The position numbers and the translations under genes are program-made. Shown here one piece after another: positions 63,732 through 64,000 of a DNA stretch of 64,000 nucleotides. The DNA comes from a bacterium (GTDB lineage: Bacteria; JACRDZ01; JAQUKH01), in assembly GCA_028719205.1 (NCBI GenBank), contig JAQUKH010000007.1, positions 25,009 to 89,008 of the forward strand, in the 5' to 3' direction. Each line of letters begins with the position of its first letter. The first letter of the stretch is position 1. The notes beneath the pieces were generated by a model, which had not been told where the DNA came from, made no database searches, and saw only the letters and a program-made list of their open reading frames with translations.

Positions 63732-64000
63732 CTATGTTTCCTTTCTTAAAATCACAGCCTTGCTGAAAAGCACCTTCGGCCTTTCAATGGGTATAAAACC
63801 GGCGTTCCTGGCTTTTTCGACCATTTCTTCAAATGCCGGCTTAGATACATGAAATGGCGGTTCCACGATAAAAAGTTTTCCATCCGGTTTCAGTATCGAT
63901 CTTATCTCATTAAAAAAGCCTTTCTGATCAGGAATTTCGTGAACCACGTAGAACGCCAAAACAAAATCAACATTTTCCAATATGCCTATTTTGTCAACTT
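63732..64000 (-). CDS. Class I SAM-dependent methyltransferase (truncated by window edge)
   Basis: About 89 C-terminal residues are present, including NVDFVLAFYVVHEIPDQKGF, FFNEIRSILKPDGKLFIVEPP and KAVILRKET. This matches the motif IV-to-end part of methyltransferases acting on small molecules. The frame stays open to the window end, so the gene continues beyond 64000. Confidence 0.85.
   Translation of the reverse strand, partial: VDKIGILENVDFVLAFYVVHEIPDQKGFFNEIRSILKPDGKLFIVEPPFHVSKPAFEEMVEKARNAGFIPIERPKVLFSKAVILRKET

Overview
The window is AT-rich, tightly packed bacterial chromosome of a Gram-negative type. It holds outer-membrane-style and lipoprotein precursors, an L,D-transpeptidase, a diaminopimelate-type MurE homologue, DnaE-type Pol III, the alpha2beta2 glycyl-tRNA synthetase and pyruvate phosphate dikinase. 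Nothing ties it to a well-studied phylum. The gene content and the patescibacteria-like MurE signature suggest an uncultured anaerobe of the kind recovered from groundwater or sediment metagenomes; that placement is inference. No phage, transposase, CRISPR array or rRNA was seen.

Layout. 1-1708: end of a GldA/F/G-like ABC exporter operon (minus). 1924-3751: OmpR-type two-component system (minus). 3752-4262: tRNA-Leu(GAG) plus a 24-nt copy of its 3' end. 4263-8616: plus-strand peptidoglycan operon (FemAB-like, L,D-transpeptidase, MurE, glycosyltransferase-like protein). 8692-15597: CNNM/CorC membrane protein, a small Tyr-rich protein and a minus-strand group of secreted proteins (zincin, beta-propellers, a 48-residue peptide). 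15782-25673: plus-strand housekeeping run (queA, mechanosensitive channel, RDD protein, recO, glyQ, glyS, ppdK) ending in a strong terminator. 25718-42083: one very long minus-strand transcription unit, read from accA through tsaC, a carboxyltransferase-BCCP fusion, a flippase, four glycosyltransferases, a GT-C enzyme, a WecA-like initiating transferase and a UGM-like flavoprotein to an HD-GYP protein and a U32 peptidase. 42193-49066: dnaE, a redoxin, a diguanylate cyclase and guaA. 49156-50742: an ArsR repressor with a 53-residue Cys-rich protein, then a Rho that lacks its N-terminal RNA-binding domain. 50851-51051: a candidate free-standing structured RNA. 51060-57486: secreted and surface proteins (dockerin protein, collagen-like S74 fibre, lipoprotein, TPR protein), YaeQ and DUF488. 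57589-64000: a chimeric PLD-family protein and a fragment of a paralogue, a less AT-rich block (flavoprotein, outer-membrane protein, LigB-type dioxygenase), a CPBP protease and a methyltransferase cut by the window end.

The long operon joins fatty-acid and C3/C4 carboxylation genes to export polysaccharide synthesis and a putative c-di-GMP phosphodiesterase; a diguanylate cyclase lies 4 kb upstream. The peptidoglycan operon combines a variant MurE with a branching-type transferase and a 3-3 crosslinking enzyme.

The most unusual items are: (1) a nested-helix RNA with its own promoter-like sequence and U-tract; (2) a naturally short Rho; (3) an ArsR/Cys-rich microprotein operon with matching operator-like repeats; (4) dispersed repeats inserted in frame into coding sequences; (5) a PycB/OadA carboxyltransferase fused to a whole AccB-like protein; (6) several genes whose ATG lies 6-12 nt after a -10 box, suggesting leaderless translation. 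All calls come from reading sequence by eye; no database search was possible.
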